Below, piece after piece: positions 41,567 to 52,200 of a stretch of 64,000 nt of DNA; positions within the stretch are counted from its first letter, which is position 1, and every line of letters starts with the position of its first letter. The stretch is from Anthropogastromicrobium aceti (GTDB lineage Bacteria > Bacillota > Clostridia > Lachnospirales > Lachnospiraceae). Location of the stretch: NCBI RefSeq assembly GCF_025567095.1, contig NZ_JAOQJH010000002.1; one strand, given 5' to 3'. A program made the translations under genes and the position numbers. The notes under the pieces were generated by a model. That model was given only the letters and a program-made list of their open reading frames with translations, was not told the origin of the DNA and ran no database searches.

Positions 41567-44284
41567 TTACGCTTTATGGAATCCACTTTCATCAAGCCCT
41601 GCCAAAAGCTTTTCTAACTCTTCCATTGTCTTTGGCAAATCCTCGCGAATATAGCGAAGTGCCGTGATTATATTTAAGCACCACTGTGAAGTGAAGTTTG
41701 TAGTAATCCATGGAATCTCATGAAGTACTTCTTTATTTCCTGCATCAAAGATGTCATGCGCCAAGAATCCCTCTGTATTATTATGAGTGCAAAGTGCATG
41801 AAGAAGAATCTTCCATGTAGTCTGTGCCAGCCACTTATCATGCAGACGAGCTGCTCCATATGCTGCAAGTCCAGATGCCATAAATGGAAGACTAAACTCT
41901 CTGTTTCCGATAAGACCATTTGATTCTTCTAACTGCTTTTCCTTTGGCAGATAGTAGAAGCGGCCATGCTCTGCTAACATATCCTTCCATTCTTCATCGC
42001 CAAGCAAATCGGCAATCTCAATCCATACCTGAATAGCACCCATGCACACCTGCAGATGACTTCCTCCGTTTGTGCGCTCTCCGATGTAACGAAGATGGCT
42101 GTCCTTCGGATCATACTCAAAATCAGGTCCTGAGGTCAGACGAAGCGGCAGCGCCTTTAAATCATCAATACCAATCTGAATCTTATTTCTGTATGTGTCA
42201 TCGTTAAATCGCTCCCACTGTGTCATCCAGTCAGAGCAAAAGCTTGACCAATCTGGTCCTGAACGCGCATGTGCCGGTGCATTCATCTTATCTTTGTCAA
42301 AGAAGAAACGAAGCGGATCTGTTGTAACAATTGCCTCATCAGCATCCTTTACATCATCAAAGACATCACCAAGACGCATATCACCTGTCAGGTAGTAATA
42401 GAAACGATGATGACCTGCCATTGCAATACGAGCTTCTTTGCATGAGCAGCCCCAGTGGCGCACATTATGACGAGAGCCAAGACCTTTAAGCGGACCAAAA
42501 TGATAGATATCAACCTCAGAACAATGACGGCTCATTGCCTCTGCCATCGTAAAAATATCTTCTCTTCCGCTTCTCATAAAGGCTAACCACAGCCACAGCG
42601 TTGGAACTAGCTCTGTGTTCTGCCATGCGTAGCCGCCCATATCGTAGCGCCAGCTATGGCGGAATGGATCATAAGTATGCATGATATCTCCATAATTAAA
42701 CATGCCATACCAGCTGCGCACCTCTACCTCATTTTTATAAAAATCAAACGCCTTATCAAGCTGTTCCTCTAAGAAGCGCTCTACCTGTGTTTTTTTGGAT
42801 GGAAGACTCCACTCACCAAATGCCTGCAGCTTTTCATATACAGATGGATCTGCTACATATACAGGCGGCTTTTGAACGCTGTCTGAAAAACGCTTTAATG
42901 CATCGCCATCAGATGCTGCGTTATTAGAAAGCTCAATAGAGAAATTGTTAGTATTTCCAATACCATAAGCAGATGCACCAACTACATCGAAGCCCTCATA
43001 ATAAGTCTGGGAATAGCCCTGATCGGCATAATGGCGAAAATCCATTGCCTCAACCTGTGGACACCACAGCCAGAAAATCACCTCGGCATTGTCCTGATCA
43101 AGATCACCAGCCTCAACTGCTGACGGATATTTCTGCCAGAAATCTTTTGAGGAAAGGGAGAAGCTTCCGCTCTCATCGGCAATATTTACGCTGCCCGGTG
43201 CTCTCATGCCATGAAGTCCCTCTATATAGCAGCAGTCTGGATTTACGATCTTCTTTTTAATAGAAAAATGTGTTGCGCTATCCTGACAAAGCACGTAGCG
43301 GCTCCAGATCGGCATATGCTTAGATGCTTCTATTGCAGTTGCGGCAGCCTGATCATTATCTGCATCAAGATAAAGCATCTGTCCCTTTGTCTGCGCATCA
43401 TAAATCTCTGGTGCTACTCTTGGACGCCAGCTAAGAAGCTCAGTCATCTCCTCATGAAAACTTCCATGATCAGTACCAAAACGAATGTGACGGTTATACA
43501 TTTCACCCTTCATTGGACGATGGAAACGCACACCAAGACCTTTAAGAAAATCCTTCTTCTCATCACCATCAAACAAAAACGTATGCTCAAAATCAATCTT
43601 TGGGCTATTAAAATAGATAGTCTCGCGGATAACAAATGGCAGCACACGGCGATCATTTGCATGACTTACATGAGTTCCTCTTAAACAAAAAGTCACACGA
43701 ACTGGTCCCTGCTCCTCAATAGAAACAGACTCAATCTCTCCTGTGTACGGCACTGTTTTTTGAATCAATACACCGTCTTTCACACTTCTTTCTTCTAGCT
43801 GCAGCACCAGATCCGCATCCGTCACCTGAACACGTCCATCTACTGTTACATCACGAAGAATCACATTTTTATTCTTTGGCACAGCTGCGTGAACACATCC
43901 TGCGTCAACTATATATGCATCTTCCTCTTCTTTTACAAAAAGTGATGGCTCCATATCCTTTTTGCTGCTTACGTCTTCATTTACAGGAATAACCTCAAAT
44001 GTTTCACCATTTTTGCTGTCTGCGGTATGAGCTGTCCACTTTACTGAACCATCCGGCCAGTATGCTGTTATTCTTGACTGAGACGGCACTATTTTATTTT
44101 TTGTACTGTCTTTTGCGTACACATTAAAGGAAGCATCCTTAGATACAGCGCCTTTCTCCCACATGCAGCCCCATGTTGTATAGCCATACGCTTTTCTGTT
44201 TTCCATCAGATGAAGTGTCATTGACTGAACTGTCTGATCCTTCATTTCCATGTTTTTCATGTCCTCCACGTTATTTTGACCCAT
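41567..44284 (-). CDS. YetA/PcRGLX-like exo-rhamnogalacturonan lyase (PL26-related)
   Basis: About 905 residues. No signal peptide. The N-terminal RIFT-barrel type domain includes YGYTTWGCMWEKGAVSKDASFNVYAKD and RITAYWPDGSVKWTAHTAD, matching the YetA family of Bacillus and the Penicillium exo-lyase PcRGLX of PL26. A long alpha/alpha-barrel-like region follows, with WYGMFNYGDIMHTYDPFRHSWRYDMGGYAWQN and HNVRHWGCSCKEARIAMAGHHRFYYYLTGD. It probably releases unsaturated disaccharides from RG-I ends. Start uncertain: GTG 44305, ATG 44284 and ATG 44251 (after GGAGG) are all possible. Confidence 0.82.
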   Translation of the reverse strand: MGQNNVEDMKNMEMKDQTVQSMTLHLMENRKAYGYTTWGCMWEKGAVSKDASFNVYAKDSTKNKIVPSQSRITAYWPDGSVKWTAHTADSKNGETFEVIPVNEDVSSKKDMEPSLFVKEEEDAYIVDAGCVHAAVPKNKNVILRDVTVDGRVQVTDADLVLQLEERSVKDGVLIQKTVPYTGEIESVSIEEQGPVRVTFCLRGTHVSHANDRRVLPFVIRETIYFNSPKIDFEHTFLFDGDEKKDFLKGLGVRFHRPMKGEMYNRHIRFGTDHGSFHEEMTELLSWRPRVAPEIYDAQTKGQMLYLDADNDQAAATAIEASKHMPIWSRYVLCQDSATHFSIKKKIVNPDCCYIEGLHGMRAPGSVNIADESGSFSLSSKDFWQKYPSAVEAGDLDQDNAEVIFWLWCPQVEAMDFRHYADQGYSQTYYEGFDVVGASAYGIGNTNNFSIELSNNAASDGDALKRFSDSVQKPPVYVADPSVYEKLQAFGEWSLPSKKTQVERFLEEQLDKAFDFYKNEVEVRSWYGMFNYGDIMHTYDPFRHSWRYDMGGYAWQNTELVPTLWLWLAFMRSGREDIFTMAEAMSRHCSEVDIYHFGPLKGLGSRHNVRHWGCSCKEARIAMAGHHRFYYYLTGDMRLGDVFDDVKDADEAIVTTDPLRFFFDKDKMNAPAHARSGPDWSSFCSDWMTQWERFNDDTYRNKIQIGIDDLKALPLRLTSGPDFEYDPKDSHLRYIGERTNGGSHLQVCMGAIQVWIEIADLLGDEEWKDMLAEHGRFYYLPKEKQLEESNGLIGNREFSLPFMASGLAAYGAARLHDKWLAQTTWKILLHALCTHNNTEGFLAHDIFDAGNKEVLHEIPWITTNFTSQWCLNIITALRYIREDLPKTMEELEKLLAGLDESGFHKA

Positions 44285-44359
44285 TTTTCTTTCTTTTTCA
44301 CACACACCTCACATATGCTCTTTTTTGACAATTTGCATTTTGTAAGGCGTTTATTCACC

Positions 44360-44402
44360 AAAAAACAAAATAAGGGACACCCGGCCAAAACCAGGTGTCC
44401 CC
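44360..44402 (-). terminator. Terminator after the RG-I binding-protein gene
   Basis: GGGACACC / GGTGTCCC stem with a 12-base loop, followed on the minus strand by TTATTTTGTTTTTT. Inside the operon, so likely a partial stop that favours the binding protein. Confidence 0.8.
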
Positions 44403-44452
44403 AATACCGCTTTGGTATCACACCATTGACGGTTTTCTTATTTTATTTTTAA

Positions 44453-46057
44453 TTACTCAGCCTGGCTGGAAGCTTCCTCAGTAGCTGCTTCCTCAGTAGC
44501 TGCTTCCTCAGTAGCTGCCTCTGTATTCTCATCAGCCTCAGCGGTTTCCTGATCTGCTGCATATGCCTCGTTAACCTCAGCAATCAGATCATTTCCACCC
44601 TTATTTGCCCAATCATCCCAAGCATCCTGCAGACCCTGCTCGTCGATAACGCCACAGATATACTGTGTTCTTGCCTCAGACAGGATGTTGTCAAGGTCAG
44701 CGCCATACTTGGAGTAAGTCTCGGAACCAGACAGGTAAGCAAGTGCCGGATTGGTAACTGCTACCGGACGTGTTCTCTGCTCGTAGCACTCGGTCAGAGC
44801 ATCATCTCTCTCAGTTGGCTTCAGAGGCTTCTTATCTTCCGGATATCCTGGGATGTAAGCAACCATCTGGTTCAAACCAAGGTTTGGTCTATCACTTGTC
44901 TCTCCTTCGATAGTCTCAATCTGTCCATCCTCAGTCCAGTTATAGGTAACGCCCTCAAGACCGTAATCAGCTAAGATAAGCATATCATAATCATTTAACT
45001 TATCAAGGAATGTCAGAGCATTGATAACATCTTCCTCAGTCTTAGCACCATCGGTGGTGATCAGATAGTATCCGTTGTAACCGGAAGTAGCAAGAGTCTT
45101 GCCATTGATCGGTCCTAACAGGTTCATAGATGCGAACTCATCTGGATTAGTAACAGACGGAACTTCGTTGTTTACGAAGTAGTCCCAAATACGGCGAGCG
45201 CCATCCATAACGTCGATGTAAACACCGTTCTGACCCTTCTTGCAGCCGTTTGACCACTCAGAAGTATCAATAGTTACCCAATCCGGGCTCATTAAACCAT
45301 CATCATAAACCTTCTTTAACCAGTCGATTGCTTCCTTGTACTCAGCAGTCTGATGTACCGGAACAAGCTGACCGTCCTGTTCTACCCAACCGTTTCCACA
45401 GCCAAACCAAGTCTGAACGATATCAAACGGTCCTGTGTACTTAGTCATTTCCATACCGTATGTATCATCTACATTATTTCCATCCGGATCGTTATAGGTG
45501 AAAGCATACAGCATATCATAAACATCCTGAATAGTCTCTGGAGTACCAAGACCTAACTTATCAGCCCAGTCCTGACGATAGGAGAAGCCGTAACGTCCAA
45601 GCTCACGTACACGTGGAATACCGATAACCTCTCCGCCTACAGTCAGACCCTTTAAGGTTTCCTTGTTAACCTGAGACAGATTCGGGAACTTCTCGCTGTC
45701 ATCAAGATACTCGGACAGATCCCAGAATGCACCTTCCTCAGCTGCAGATACGATCGTACCGTTCATGGATCCACCACAGGTGATGATCATTGGCATGTTA
45801 TCGAAGTCCATAAGAGTGGTTCCAATAACCTGATCATATGCACCATTATCTCCCCACTTGATATCAAAGTTAAATCCAGTGTAATCCTCAACCATCTGGA
45901 TAACCTGATCAGAACCCTCGTTCTTTAAGCTCTTACCAGCGTTGTACTCTGGTACAAGTAAAGTAACGGTTGGCTTCTCATCTGCAAATGCCATAGACGG
46001 AAGCATTGTTGCTGCCATTGCTGCTGCCATACCAGCTGCTACAAATTTCTTATTCAT
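44453..46057 (-). CDS. Extracellular sugar-binding protein (LplA type), RG-I locus
   Basis: 534 residues. The signal peptide MNKKFVAAGMAAAMAATMLPSMAFA is cleaved before DEKP, again without a lipobox Cys. The mature protein begins PTVTLLVPEYNAGKSLKNEGSDQVIQMVEDYTGFNFDIKWG, an LplA-like fold. The C-terminus is a low-complexity tail EAATEEAATEEAATEEASSQAE built from 15-bp repeats. It probably captures RG-I oligosaccharides for the permeases encoded upstream. The strong AGGAGGG ribosome site fits high expression. Confidence 0.92.
   Translation of the reverse strand: MNKKFVAAGMAAAMAATMLPSMAFADEKPTVTLLVPEYNAGKSLKNEGSDQVIQMVEDYTGFNFDIKWGDNGAYDQVIGTTLMDFDNMPMIITCGGSMNGTIVSAAEEGAFWDLSEYLDDSEKFPNLSQVNKETLKGLTVGGEVIGIPRVRELGRYGFSYRQDWADKLGLGTPETIQDVYDMLYAFTYNDPDGNNVDDTYGMEMTKYTGPFDIVQTWFGCGNGWVEQDGQLVPVHQTAEYKEAIDWLKKVYDDGLMSPDWVTIDTSEWSNGCKKGQNGVYIDVMDGARRIWDYFVNNEVPSVTNPDEFASMNLLGPINGKTLATSGYNGYYLITTDGAKTEEDVINALTFLDKLNDYDMLILADYGLEGVTYNWTEDGQIETIEGETSDRPNLGLNQMVAYIPGYPEDKKPLKPTERDDALTECYEQRTRPVAVTNPALAYLSGSETYSKYGADLDNILSEARTQYICGVIDEQGLQDAWDDWANKGGNDLIAEVNEAYAADQETAEADENTEAATEEAATEEAATEEASSQAE
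44471..44515. repeat. 15-bp tandem repeat in binding-protein 3' end
   Basis: Three units of GCTGCTTCCTCAGTA (first slightly altered), encoding TEEAA repeats at the protein's C-terminus. Confidence 0.85.
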
Positions 46058-46183
46058 TTTTTAAACCCTCCTGGAATAAATATTCTGACAGTGTCCGAAG
46101 CTGCACTTTTTACAGGCAGCTTTCGGTCGCCATCTATGAAAGATGATCTGCGAAATTTTCGCGCTCATTATCACTTCTTTTTA

Positions 46184-47092
46184 TTAGCCCTTAACTGCAC
46201 CTACCATAACACCCTGTGTAAAGAACTTCTGGATGAATGGGTAAACACAAAGAATCGGGACAGTTGCAACTACAGTAGATGCCATACGAACTGCCTTAGA
46301 CGGCGGTGCTCCATTGGAACCCCAGTCCATCAGCTCATCTGTCTCTGCCTGCTGTGCCTGCTGCATAACCTCACGCAGTACCTGCTGTACAACCTTCATG
46401 TTAACATTATCAATATACAGCAGTGAGTTGAAGTACGCATTCCAGTGTCCTACTGCGTAGAACAGACCTACGGAAGCCAAAACCGGCTTGGAAAGAGGAA
46501 GAACAACCTTAAGGAAAATGGTAAGGTCAGATGCACCATCGATGTGTGATGCCTCCTCAAGCTCCTTTGGAAGACCCTGGAAATAGTTCTTGATAATAAT
46601 CATGTTGAATGCACTGATTGCACCTGGCAGCCACAGTGCCCAATATGTATTACGAAGATGAAGAATATTTACAACTAAGATGTAGCTTGGTACCATACCA
46701 CCGCCAAACAGCATCGTAACGATAACCATGTTTGTGATACCGTTTCTCCAACGGAAGTCGGAACGTGCCAGAGGATATGCAAGTGTGGTACTCATAAACA
46801 TATTGATAAAAGTACCAACTGCTGTTACAAGCAGAGAGTTTGCAAGACCTCTAAAAATAGAACCATCTTTTACAATGTAAGAATATGCATTGGTAGAAAA
46901 TACTGTCGGGAACAGGAAGAAGGACTTTTCAGTCAGCTCCTGCTCTGTCGCGAAGGAACCAGCCAGTACATATAAAAACGGGATAACGGTTGCTATGGCA
47001 AAAAGTGCTACAAACACATACAGAAGAACCTGTACAAATGCATCACCAGGCGACCGCTTAATTCTGTTTGCTCTTGAAATATTGTTAGCCAT
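46184..47092 (-). CDS. Sugar ABC transporter permease, LplC type, RG-I locus
   Basis: 302 residues from ATG after AAGGAGGCAAAAGCG. Six membrane helices. EAA-like loop ELEEASHIDGASDLTIFLKVVLPLSKPVLA, C-terminal IQKFFTQGVMVGAVKG. Starts 14 bases after the LplB-type gene. No ATPase partner is encoded in the operon, so a shared MsmX-like ATPase is expected elsewhere in the genome. Confidence 0.94.
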   Translation of the reverse strand: MANNISRANRIKRSPGDAFVQVLLYVFVALFAIATVIPFLYVLAGSFATEQELTEKSFFLFPTVFSTNAYSYIVKDGSIFRGLANSLLVTAVGTFINMFMSTTLAYPLARSDFRWRNGITNMVIVTMLFGGGMVPSYILVVNILHLRNTYWALWLPGAISAFNMIIIKNYFQGLPKELEEASHIDGASDLTIFLKVVLPLSKPVLASVGLFYAVGHWNAYFNSLLYIDNVNMKVVQQVLREVMQQAQQAETDELMDWGSNGAPPSKAVRMASTVVATVPILCVYPFIQKFFTQGVMVGAVKG

Positions 47093-47105
47093 CGCTTTTG
47101 CCTCC

Positions 47106-48083
47106 TTAATAGAATCCGCTCTCACCACAGAGCTTTGCAATCTTATTTGCACTTAAAACAAGAATCAAACTGACAATAGACTTAAAGAGTCCTGCTGCAG
47201 CTGATACAGAATACTGGCCACTTACAATACCTCTCTCATAAATGTAGGTATCAAATACCTGTGCCCTAGAAGCATTCAAATCGTTCTTCATCAGGTAAAT
47301 CTGCTCGAAACCTGTGTTTAAGATACTTCCGCACTTCATAATCAGCATGATAACAACTGTACCACGGATTGCCGGAAGTGTGATATGCCACATCAGTCTC
47401 CATCTGCCTGCACCATCTACACGTGCTGCCTCATACAGCTGCATGTCAACACCGGAAAGTGCTGCTAAGAAAATGATAGTACCGTAACCAGTCTCCTTCC
47501 AGATACTCTGTCCTACAATCAATTGATTGAAGTACTTCGGATCGGTCAGAATCTTCGGTGCCCCATCACCCATAAACATCTCCATTAACTGGTAAACAGC
47601 ACCGTCATTAGAGTTAAACAGCTGCTGTGTTAAAGATGCAACGATAACTAAGGATACAAAGTGAGGAATGTAAACCAGTGTCTGTGAAATACGCTTAAAT
47701 GGCATACATCTTAACTCATTAAGCATCAATGAAAGAATAATCGGTGCCGGGAAAAACAATGCCAGACTCAATAATGAGATGGACAATGTATTTCTAAACA
47801 GCGACCAGAAGCTAACTGTTTTACTTGTAAAAAACTCTTTAAAATTATCCAGTCCTACAAATTCACTGTAGATGAAACTGGAAAAGATGCCTGAATGACC
47901 ACGAATACGCAGCTTGTAATTCTGGAATGCCATTACCAGGCCGCCCATAGGCAGATAACAGAAAATGATCATCCAGATAACGCCTGGAAGAACCATCAGA
48001 TACAGCCACTTATGACGCTTCATGTCAGTGATCAGCGGAGTCTTCTTATGCTGATAGGCTGATGTGTTATTTTTCTTACCCAT
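47106..48083 (-). CDS. Sugar ABC transporter permease, LplB type, RG-I locus
   Basis: 325 residues. Six membrane helices. N-terminal WLYLMVLPGVIWMIIFCYLPMGGLVMAFQNYKL, EAA-like loop LYEAARVDGAGRWRLMWHITLPAIRGT. First gene after a consensus promoter (48220-48248); ribosome site GGAAGGAG. Forms the import channel with the LplC-type permease. Confidence 0.94.
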   Translation of the reverse strand: MGKKNNTSAYQHKKTPLITDMKRHKWLYLMVLPGVIWMIIFCYLPMGGLVMAFQNYKLRIRGHSGIFSSFIYSEFVGLDNFKEFFTSKTVSFWSLFRNTLSISLLSLALFFPAPIILSLMLNELRCMPFKRISQTLVYIPHFVSLVIVASLTQQLFNSNDGAVYQLMEMFMGDGAPKILTDPKYFNQLIVGQSIWKETGYGTIIFLAALSGVDMQLYEAARVDGAGRWRLMWHITLPAIRGTVVIMLIMKCGSILNTGFEQIYLMKNDLNASRAQVFDTYIYERGIVSGQYSVSAAAGLFKSIVSLILVLSANKIAKLCGESGFY

Positions 48084-48219
48084 GATTTTTCTCCTTCCTT
48101 TTTTCTACTCCGATCCTTTTAGAGTGCATTCTATGCATTTACGACCAAGTTTTTTTATAAACTTTGGTTTTCAAAGATGATATCTGCTGCACACGGATGG
48201 TGTATTTTTCATTGTCGAT

Positions 48220-48248
48220 ATTATATAATACTTTGCTTATTTTTTCAA
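48220..48248 (-). promoter_or_regulatory. sigmaA promoter of the RG-I transporter operon
   Basis: -35 TTGAAA (48243-48248), 17-base spacer, -10 TATAAT (48220-48225), both consensus or nearly so. The leader is about 130 bases. The gap 48084-48419 is otherwise AT-rich with no gene. I see no clear operator. Confidence 0.8.
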
Positions 48249-48419
48249 TACTTTTTTTACTTTTTGTTCTAAAAAAATTAATTTTTTCTATTTTTTGTTA
48301 AAAATTTATCATTTGTCATTAGGTAGAACGGACAAATTTTGGATGTCTATTCAATTTATTTTTAGTTCATAGCAAAAACGACCTTTTATGTAAATAGACA
48401 CTTTCTCAACTATATTTTT

Positions 48420-49115
48420 TTAATTTTCAAAGCTATAAACTTTAAGTTTTGAGTACTCTCCTATCATCGGTGCAAGCTGTCTAAATCCGATTTTTCCACC
48501 TTCCAAGCATGGACCATATGTTGTTCCATCATCGTTGAAATTGAATACTTCTAAGTCATTGACAAAGAAGCGTACCTGATTCTCATATTTTAAAAGACCA
48601 AGCTTGTACGGTGCGGATACATCTGCAACGTCCGGAATAGGATCAGCACCCTGCGCAACAAGATAAAATCCATAGCTCTTTCTTAAGTTGCATGTGTGGA
48701 AGCTTCTCTCATCTGGCTCTTTTCTTCTGAAATAAGATACATGGAAGGCATTTATATCTCCGTGATGATAAAGCGGATACTCTCCTGTTCTTGGCTGAAG
48801 TGATTCATCAAAGAGATCTTCTCCATTTCTTCCCTTTGCAGCAAAGAAAAGGATTGCAAGTCCTGGCTCCTTTAATGGCTGAAACTCCCATTCAATGTAA
48901 ACATTGGATGGAAAATTCTTCGGACACCATAAAACGTAGTTTGCCTTCTGACCCTGCGCAGCACTTAAGCCGTTTTCCATGCGAAGCTTGCCCTCAGGAA
49001 ATGAAATGTTAGCTGTACCCTCAAGCACAAAGCCGTCGATATCGGACTTGGATGCAAGTGGGTTGTTGTAAATTAGTTTTGGAGTTTCTGTGATTCCATA
49101 CTTTGTAAATTCCAT
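48420..49115 (-). CDS. DUF1961-family protein (YesU-like)
   Basis: 231 residues from ATG after AAAGGAATATCTACC. A concanavalin-like beta-sandwich family: ISFPEGKLRMENGLSAAQGQKANYVLWCPKNFPSNVYIEWEFQPLKEPGLAILFFAAKGRNGEDLFD and the C-terminal LKYENQVRFFVNDLEVFNFNDDG, GGKIGFRQLAPMIGEYSKLKVY. Bacillus YesU belongs to the same family and lies in its RG-I operon. The activity is unproven; carbohydrate binding or hydrolysis of a galacturonate or rhamnose linkage is possible. No signal peptide. Confidence 0.83.
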   Translation of the reverse strand: MEFTKYGITETPKLIYNNPLASKSDIDGFVLEGTANISFPEGKLRMENGLSAAQGQKANYVLWCPKNFPSNVYIEWEFQPLKEPGLAILFFAAKGRNGEDLFDESLQPRTGEYPLYHHGDINAFHVSYFRRKEPDERSFHTCNLRKSYGFYLVAQGADPIPDVADVSAPYKLGLLKYENQVRFFVNDLEVFNFNDDGTTYGPCLEGGKIGFRQLAPMIGEYSKLKVYSFEN

Positions 49116-49145
49116 GGTAGATATTCCTTTCTTTTTTATTGTATT

Positions 49146-49197
49146 GTAACCCAGGAGGTTATCGAAGGGGACCTCGGCGAAGTGTTTGTCGGCCACC
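49146..49197 (+). repeat. Dispersed intergenic repeat, site 5
   Basis: AGGAGGTTATCGAAGGGGAC followed by CGGCGAAGTGTTTGTCGGCC, related to site 1 (30412-30470). It lies between the GH2 stop and the DUF1961 gene. Confidence 0.6.
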
Positions 49198-49208
49198 CAT
49201 TTACGTAA

Positions 49209-52200
49209 CTAGTTATCAATTTCAGCAGTAGCACTCTTTTCAGAAGTGACATTTTGCAAATTATTCACAACTTGCTTACTATCTTCTAAGTGAGCTAATT
49301 CCCGCTGTTTAATCCTCTTTTTCCAAACGACTGTCTCTTCTTCCTCTGCCAAAAGAAGGTTGATCACAGACGCACTAAAGATATCCTGCGGCAACTGTCC
49401 CTTAAACTCTGGATTAGCAGTCGTGTCTGCCTCTTTTTGATACCAGCCGTCTGGTTCCATTGCCCAGAAGCACCTCTTTCCCGGTGCACTAAAGGTATCG
49501 AGTGCTGTGAAGCGAATACGATCTGTATATACCTCATGCAAAAAGGCTATGCGCTTTGGTTCGTAGGATGACGAAAGCTTACCTTTTTGAACTTGTTTCC
49601 ATGTACCGTCTAACCATGCCTCGATAAGATAGCTGCGAAGCTCACCCTCATGTTCACGATGATTTTGACGCGGCATATAAAGTATACCATAAATGTCATG
49701 CTTTTGTGGTGTCTGAATAATGAAGGAATACGGATAGCCACCCGTAAGCCGCACAAAGGTCTGCGGATTTCCATCAAGACAGGCAGATAATGAATCATCA
49801 TCTATATTTGCACCTAGTTCTTTCATTACATCATTTATCTCAAACAGCGATGATAATTGTTTCCATGATACTTGTCCCTGCGGTTCAAAAGCATCGCTCT
49901 TCATATAAGAAAGAATGCTTTTCTTTAGGGCTGCGGCCTGTGGGGTATCCTGTTCAAGATTTATGGAAGTCATCATAAGACGGGCTGTTCCAACCTGACA
50001 CTCAAAAAGAAGGCTCATCTTGTCGTTTCTATTCCATTCGTCAATTGGTTGAACAAGGTTTGTAATGCAATCGCAGCCAAGTTTTTCTACTCGAAGACCT
50101 CTTGCATTTTCAATTAAGCTCTGCCACTGCCATCCGCCGTCAGCAGTTGTTGGAAATGATGCAAATGCCGAATGTGCTTTTTGAATTATCATGCCCATAC
50201 CTCGCGCCCAAGTCGGTCCCATCTGTGAGTTCCAGAAGGACGGATTAAAGCGAACAGGCGGACAATCATATGAAGTATCCTCATATGGCAGTTCAAACAA
50301 TACACGCTTTCCTTCATTAAGAAGTGTTTCGGCGTGGAAGCGGTCTGATGTGATGAAAACTGCTTCGTGCGTATCAGACTCTGCTTTTGACCCGTCTGGT
50401 GTAGAAACTGGATTTAATTTGCTGCTGTCAAATATCCAAATCGGCCAGGTATTCTCCACTATCCTTCCATTTGCCTTCATGCTTACTCGCAATGTATAAA
50501 CACGATTTGGCTCTATATCTTCCATATTCAAGTAAATGCAGCCGGCAGACTGATTTTTCTCTAGCGCATAATCTCTTTGCTTTAGTGTTCCGCAAAGAAC
50601 AGGCGGCTGAAATATGGTCTGCGTAAGTGTCTTGCCATGTTCACCGTATGTATACCCGGTAACTGGCTGCTGCTCAAGCTGCCAATGAATGCGAACAGAC
50701 TGTAACGGTGCGCGACCAAAATGGCTGACCTCGATTGGGATGCTGATCGTAGCATTTTTTGCACGGTCGATGCAGTAGGACTCGATGCGCGCAAGAAGTA
50801 CGGTTTCATCACAAAACTGACGCCACTCGTTTGGAGTAACATAGCCTTTTGAATCCCAGAATGGATCGAGAATACCGACAAGTGCCGTTCCCTGTCCCAA
50901 ATAATCATGAAGATCAAGAAGTTCAAAACCGTATATATAAGGTGTTCGCAGATTTGCTTCAAGATCTTCCTTTAACATACGCACCTGCTGCCGTCCTGAA
51001 TTATAGACAAATTCCTTATTTTGCCCCAACACATCATGCGCACGCGCACTCTCACGAAAGATCTCGAAATTCCCCGGCTGCAAATAGCCTGTAAATTTAT
51101 CAATCACATCAAAATCTGGATACGCACACCACTGGCCAAGCTCATGACATATTACAGGGTAAGAGATATCTTTTAATGATTCACGGTAATCACCACCATT
51201 CCAACCGCGCGGTCCACGGATGGTTCCGCCTGGCTGTATGCCAAATCCTGATCTATGAAAATAGACATAATCTGTTCCCGTTATCTTGTCTGGCTCCATA
51301 GGATACGGCCATCCTGACTGAATGGTATAAAGATGTCTGCTGTCATATGCGCGACACTTTGATACCCAATCAGTAAGCGGCATAAGCCAGTCTCCACCCG
51401 GCTCATTGCTCGGAGACAGCATAAGGAATGACGGATGATTGCCAAATGTATCAAGTATACGCTTTGTCTCTTCCCACAGCACGTTGTTCATTTGCGCATC
51501 TGGCGCAAACACATTCCACATATCGCACTCTATCTGCAAATAGACACCAGCGCGGTCAGCTGCTTCAAATGCAGCCTCTGGCGGACAATATGAATGGCAC
51601 CTGATAAAGTTCATGCCCCACGTCTTCACAGTCTCCATGATTTTATCCCAGTATGCGCTGCCACAATCTGGAATGCCGCTTAAAGGATAATCGCCACCAA
51701 AATGTGTTCCTCGAAGATATGTGTTTCGCCCATTGATAACAAAATGACCGTCCTTTACCTCTGCCCTGCGAAAACCAAAGGTGACTTCTTTGGTCTGTAG
51801 TACTACTTTTGAAAACTGCGATACCATTTCTTTGCTCTGTAATGGTAATTGTGTGATGGATGATTGCATTTTTCCTTGCAGTGCATTGCTTATATAGGAC
51901 AATGTTACTATAAGGTGCTGTAAACCCTGATCAAACTCATCCCAAAGTAATGTATCAGATGGATAGTTCAGCGTAAGCTCACAAATCTGGCTTCCCGGTG
52001 TGAGCACGCAGACTGCATCTGTACTAATATCGGTATGCACAGTATCTTGTACGTGAACTATACAGTTTTGAGTATGGCTTGTCTCATTTTTCAGGTGCAC
52101 CTGTATAGCAGCCTGCGGCAGCTGCGCATTGACCCAAACACGTTCAATCCAAACACGATTGAATAGCTCTAAGGTAATCGCTCCTGCCACACCGTTCCAT

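Noticed and set aside
41567..44305. Reading the YetA-like gene from GTG 44305
   Set aside because: Adds a Lys/Glu-rich lead with no family match. The GAGGTG site is very close to the GTG. ATG 44284 or 44251 seem as good, so the longest form was not taken.
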